NCBI GenBank assembly: GCA_039028975.1
Contig: JBCCHB010000099.1
Location: 1-62,966 of the forward strand
Direction of reading: 5' to 3'
DNA: 62,966 bases
From: JAHBNG01 sp039028975
Lineage (GTDB): Bacteria > Chloroflexota > Anaerolineae > Caldilineales > Caldilineaceae
Shown here: one piece after another, positions 60,481-62,966 of the stretch
How the letters are laid out: every line of letters begins with the position of its first letter
Numbering within the stretch: the first letter of the stretch is position 1
The notes under the pieces: generated by a model
Seen by the model: only the letters and a program-made list of their open reading frames with translations
What the model was told of the DNA's origin: nothing
The model's database searches: none
Position numbers and translations under genes: made by a program

Positions 60481-60607
60481 AGCAGAGAAACAAGACGATC
60501 GTTCTCGACCGGAGCCGATTATAGCTGTTCCCAATGTCAGCGAGTGATTCCTCGTTCGACGCAGTACACTATACTCAGTAATTTAATATCTAGCAGACTG
60601 CGCCAAA

Positions 60608-60693
60608 AGGAACGAAAATCGAACAAAGACCGCAAAGATTTCACAGATTTTCTATCTTTGTAATCTTCTAATCTGTGTTTATTTACAGGGCAG
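60608..60693. repeat. family D dispersed repeat, copy 2 (inverted)
   Basis: AGGAACGAAAATCGAACAAA to TTTATTTACAGGGCAG, the inverted counterpart of 52306-52390. The two copies have no coding frame in common, which points to a non-coding repeated element. Confidence 0.8.
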
Positions 60694-60837
60694 ACCGCGA
60701 TGGGAAGGACACCGATAGAGCCGGCTTCGGACTAAGCGACCAGCTGACTGCGGACTACTGACCCTGATTATACTCACAGCTAAGAGCATTCGACAACAAT
60801 TCAATACCACATTTGTTTGGACGACGCCCAAACAAAA

Positions 60838-60857
60838 AGGCCGGCAAACGCCAGCCT
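60838..60857 (-). terminator. Rho-independent terminator for the 61039-61551 gene
   Basis: On the minus strand AGGCTGGC-GTTT-GCCGGCCT forms an 8-bp stem (one G-U) followed by TTTTTGTTT, about 180 nt after the stop of the three-helix membrane protein gene. Confidence 0.65.
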
Positions 60858-60867
60858 CCTTGTTCTA

Positions 60868-60951
60868 TTCTGCGGTCGTTTTCAAAACCGGAGTTTTTCA
60901 TAGCCTCTACTTGAGAGACCAAGCTCCGGTTTTGGAACAGAGCTGAGTATA
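60868..60951. repeat. family A palindromic repeat, copy 4 (inverted)
   Basis: It begins TTCTGCGGTCGTTTTC and ends AGAGCTGAGTATA, with arms CAAAACCGGAGTTTTTC and AGCTCCGGTTTTGG. Same orientation as copy 3. It lies between the terminator at 60838 and the membrane-protein gene. Confidence 0.8.
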
Positions 60952-61038
60952 AATTGTCTATCGTTCACAGAGCCAACAGGCTCTACAGTAAAGTGCTCGA
61001 CAGGTTTTAGGTGAAATCGTTCAGACCACCCACTTATG

Positions 61039-61551
61039 CTACAGAGCAAAGGCAGACTGAATGGATATACCAACAAGAATCGGGAGAATCGCCACAACGA
61101 TCCAGAAGATCATCGTCACAAATGCAGCATAACGGGATTGCAAGTTTGCGGTGGCCGCAACGACGCTCTCCGCTCGTTCGCTCTTCCCCTTCCGTACTTC
61201 GGTAGGAGTAGCTAGATTCAATTTGCTGTAGGATTGGGCAATGCCAATCAATAGTAGCAAAGAACCAATAATAATGCTCCATGAGCTGAATCTTGCCAAG
61301 GCAACTTGCCCCATGGCACTAATTATGAGGACACCAGCCAGAAGAATGCCAGCCTCTATAATTAGGGCTGTTAACCGCCAACCGAATGGGTTGCGAATTC
61401 GCTTTCGCTGAGTGTGACCAATCGTGTGATTTGCTGCTGGAGCAAAGAATGCGCCATAAATGTCCAGAACTTTGTTCCAAACCGGGACCGCTCGGGCGTT
61501 GAGTACTTCCGCAATGCGACCGGTAGAAAGGGATCGTCCGCTGCTTACCAT
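61039..61551 (-). CDS. three-helix membrane protein of unknown function
   Basis: A 170-residue protein with a soluble N-terminus (1-60) and three hydrophobic segments: LTALIIEAGILLAGVLIISA, SWSIIIGSLLLLIGIAQSYS and AAFVTMIFWIVVAILPILVG. A basic polar loop (TPTEVRKGKSERAES) lies between helices 2 and 3. AGGAGGG before the ATG makes it a convincing gene. No family recognised. Confidence 0.7.
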   Translation of the reverse strand: MVSSGRSLSTGRIAEVLNARAVPVWNKVLDIYGAFFAPAANHTIGHTQRKRIRNPFGWRLTALIIEAGILLAGVLIISAMGQVALARFSSWSIIIGSLLLLIGIAQSYSKLNLATPTEVRKGKSERAESVVAATANLQSRYAAFVTMIFWIVVAILPILVGISIQSAFAL

Positions 61552-61910
61552 GAAACCCTCCTATCGATATCTAGTAGCCCTTACCATTTACTTCCTGTGG
61601 GGAGTAGAGGAATTAAGATCTACAATTGTTAAGATTATAAGGCTTTGTTGCCTTGGCCATAGTATATATCATATATAATCTGCATGGCGGAAAAGGAACA
61701 CCCATAACCCTGACATCATTCCCACAGGAAGCTGAAAACCCTTGATGTGCTTCAAGGAGCTAGCGAGATTCTACCTCAGATCAATAGTCGATCCTCGATA
61801 CACGTCAAAGGGCCTCATAAGTTGCTGAATTTGTGAATTACTGCATGCGGGGCGGCAACATGTAGTCACATTTGCTAAAATATATGTCAAATGAATGATT
61901 TAGCAAGACA
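61552..61910. other. intergenic spacer without recognised features
   Basis: Together with 61945-62023 this is the gap between two minus-strand genes. AT-rich; a short palindrome (AGTATATATCATATATAAT, 61659-61677) lies where promoter elements of the downstream membrane-protein gene might be. No coding frame or repeat-family copy seen. Confidence 0.4.
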
Positions 61911-61917
61911 AATAAAA

Positions 61918-61944
61918 CCCCTAGAATCGGTATGATTCTAGGGG
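61918..61944 (-). terminator. Rho-independent terminator for the glycine-rich gene
   Basis: Perfect 10-bp stem CCCCTAGAAT (61918-61927) / ATTCTAGGGG (61935-61944) with a 7-nt loop, followed on the minus strand by TTTTATT. It lies 80 nt after the stop of the 62024-62320 gene. Confidence 0.85.
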
Positions 61945-62023
61945 TCTCTTCTTTCATGCAGACAGCGTCTTGAACGTGGGGGCGTTTATGTAAATCAGTT
62001 AATGGCTTGAAAGGGATTTGGGA

Positions 62024-62320
62024 CTATGCTGTGGCCCGAGTGAAAAGGCTACGAATCAAACCAATAACGACCATTACGACACCGCCACCTACACCACCGC
62101 TGGCAATCATGCTAATGATGCTGCCGATATCCATGCCGCCGCTACCCATGGCTGTGCCAAGTAGCGTGTTAAGAATGACGCCACCAAGACCACCACCTGC
62201 AATACCGGCAATAGAATTACCAAGAACGCCAAGGGATGAATTCTTCAGCAAGCCACCTGCTACGTTCCCGCCAACAGCACCGCTCAGCAATTGAATAATC
62301 AGAGGGAGTAAAGCTTCCAT
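62024..62320 (-). CDS. glycine-rich small membrane protein
   Basis: A 98-residue hydrophobic protein with glycine-zipper-like runs (GAVGGNVAGGLL, GIAGGGLGGVILN, ASGGVGGGVVMVVIGLI) and a short basic tail (RSLFTRATA). It resembles a widespread family of small glycine-zipper proteins, sometimes misnamed DNA methyltransferase, whose function is unknown. AGGAG eight bases before the ATG and a perfect terminator downstream support a real single-gene transcript. Confidence 0.75.
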   Translation of the reverse strand: MEALLPLIIQLLSGAVGGNVAGGLLKNSSLGVLGNSIAGIAGGGLGGVILNTLLGTAMGSGGMDIGSIISMIASGGVGGGVVMVVIGLIRSLFTRATA

Positions 62321-62835
62321 GTGTTGAATCTCCTAAAAATTTTGAATAGAGTAGATTGAAGTTTCCCAGCCCCTTGGTAGGTTTATCCGGCATCAGTAGA
62401 GTGAAGCGTAGTAGTAACACCTCGTGCCGCACATAGGCATGCTGGCTCCACGGTTGCGTTTGGTTACAGATGCGTAGCATCTTCTACTGAGAATGGCTCG
62501 ACCCAGAAATGGATGTAAATCTTGAAGGCTGGGTGTAAAAGATAAAGGTTACGTCTGGAAGGGATTTTCAGAAGGAATCTGATAAGATGATGAGTCGGAG
62601 TGTTTTGACTTCCCTATAAGCATATTCGCTAGGGTGGCTAAAAGGATGACGTAAGCCAGTCAATAAGCTGACAGTAAGCCACATTAGCTGACAATTATAC
62701 TCAGCTCTATGTCAAAAAAGCTTTCAGCCAACTGCTGTTAGCTGGGCCGGAGCAACCACTACATAAGCGGCCAGAATTTGGCCATGCTGCGGAATCGATT
62801 TTTATACTTACTTCTCTTAAATAAAACGTAACTGG
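62321..62835. other. intergenic region up to the insertion sequence
   Basis: No gene seen. It contains repeat E copy 2 (62450-62487), a TATACTCAGCTC word at 62697-62709 like the border of family A, and at 62763 ATAAGCGGCCAGAATTTGGCC, which resembles an IS66-type inverted-repeat end (GTAAGCG) and may mark the left tip of the element running off the right edge. Confidence 0.45.
62450..62487. repeat. family E dispersed repeat, copy 2
   Basis: CACGGTTGCGTTTGGTTACA to CTTCTAC, one difference from copy 1 at 57380-57417 in the same orientation. It lies upstream of the glycine-rich gene. Confidence 0.75.
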
Positions 62836-62966
62836 CTAGAGCATATTGGAGGGAGTTGGGACGAAAGGAGTGCGAGTCAAAGCGCCGAAAAGAGCGGAGA
62901 TGACATTGGCCCCCTGTTTACGAGCGGTAGAGATGTAACTACGGATATCACAGAAAGTAGAGGCAC
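62836..62966 (-). mobile_element. IS66-type transposase gene, C-terminal end (cut by window edge)
   Basis: The last 42 codons before the TAG read STFCDIRSYISTARKQGANV, then ISALFGALTRTPFVPTPSNML. The RSYxSTARKQGxNV stretch and the following helix ending in a proline-rich tail match the C-terminus of IS66-family transposases. The frame is open to the window edge. The element tip is probably near 62763. Confidence 0.65.

Overview
The window looks like a chromosomal segment of an environmental Chloroflexota bacterium, most likely from the Caldilineales or a related Anaerolineae-type lineage. This is inferred from gene content, not from a marker gene: a SARP/BTAD regulator fused to a Ser/Thr kinase, Uma2 and DUF4058 proteins, Tat-exported lipoprotein sugar-binding proteins whose operons lack an ATPase, surface proteins ending in an IYLP-type motif, and intergenic spacers full of palindromic repeats. 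Base composition is near balanced by eye, and TTG/GTG starts occur. No rRNA, tRNA or CRISPR was seen.

Layout. 75-7650 (mostly minus): BTAD-kinase regulator, a hydrolase-like/methyltransferase fusion, NmrA-like oxidoreductase coupled to tex, and a CdsA-like membrane protein. 8013-11148 (plus): amidohydrolase, Uma2 protein, RlmI-like methyltransferase. 11248-15032 (minus): cytidine deaminase, M20 peptidase, metallo-beta-lactamase-fold hydrolase, inositol monophosphatase family protein. 15063-19198 (minus): a compact six-gene conflict-like operon, with a STAND-type NTPase split over two coupled genes (EAD1-like domain + P-loop NTPase, then winged helix + TPRs), a RelB/DinJ-DUF5678 fusion, a retropepsin-like aspartic protease, and a small protein overlapping an MNT-type nucleotidyltransferase. 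This is the best candidate for an undescribed system. 19401-20401 is a scar of three broken genes. 20639-25125 holds a phytanoyl-CoA dioxygenase family protein, DUF4058, a CRTAC1/ASPIC-UnbV lipoprotein and a Nif3-like protein.

25137-37779 carries three paralogous sugar ABC cassettes (binding protein plus two permeases), two divergent from one spacer and the third behind a sulfatase. None encodes an ATPase; an orphan MsmX/UgpC-type ATPase at 59159-60337 could energise them. This suggests uptake of sugars released from sulfated glycans. 38011-46134 has an alpha/beta hydrolase and two duplicated modular surface proteins (3 and 10 copies of a roughly 105-residue module with a Cys-Cys pair). 46451-55651 is a peptide ABC operon (D-A-B-C-F) interrupted by a six-haem-site cytochrome lipoprotein. 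55857-62320 holds a TauE-type permease, DUF1992 protein, a membrane-anchored double helix-hairpin-helix protein with an overlapping 40-residue membrane peptide, the orphan ATPase and two small membrane proteins. The right edge cuts an IS66-type transposase gene.

The spacers contain at least four families of short dispersed repeats (A, B, D, E below), several palindromic, plus local hairpins. All functions are assigned by reading motifs in the translated sequence; no database search was run.
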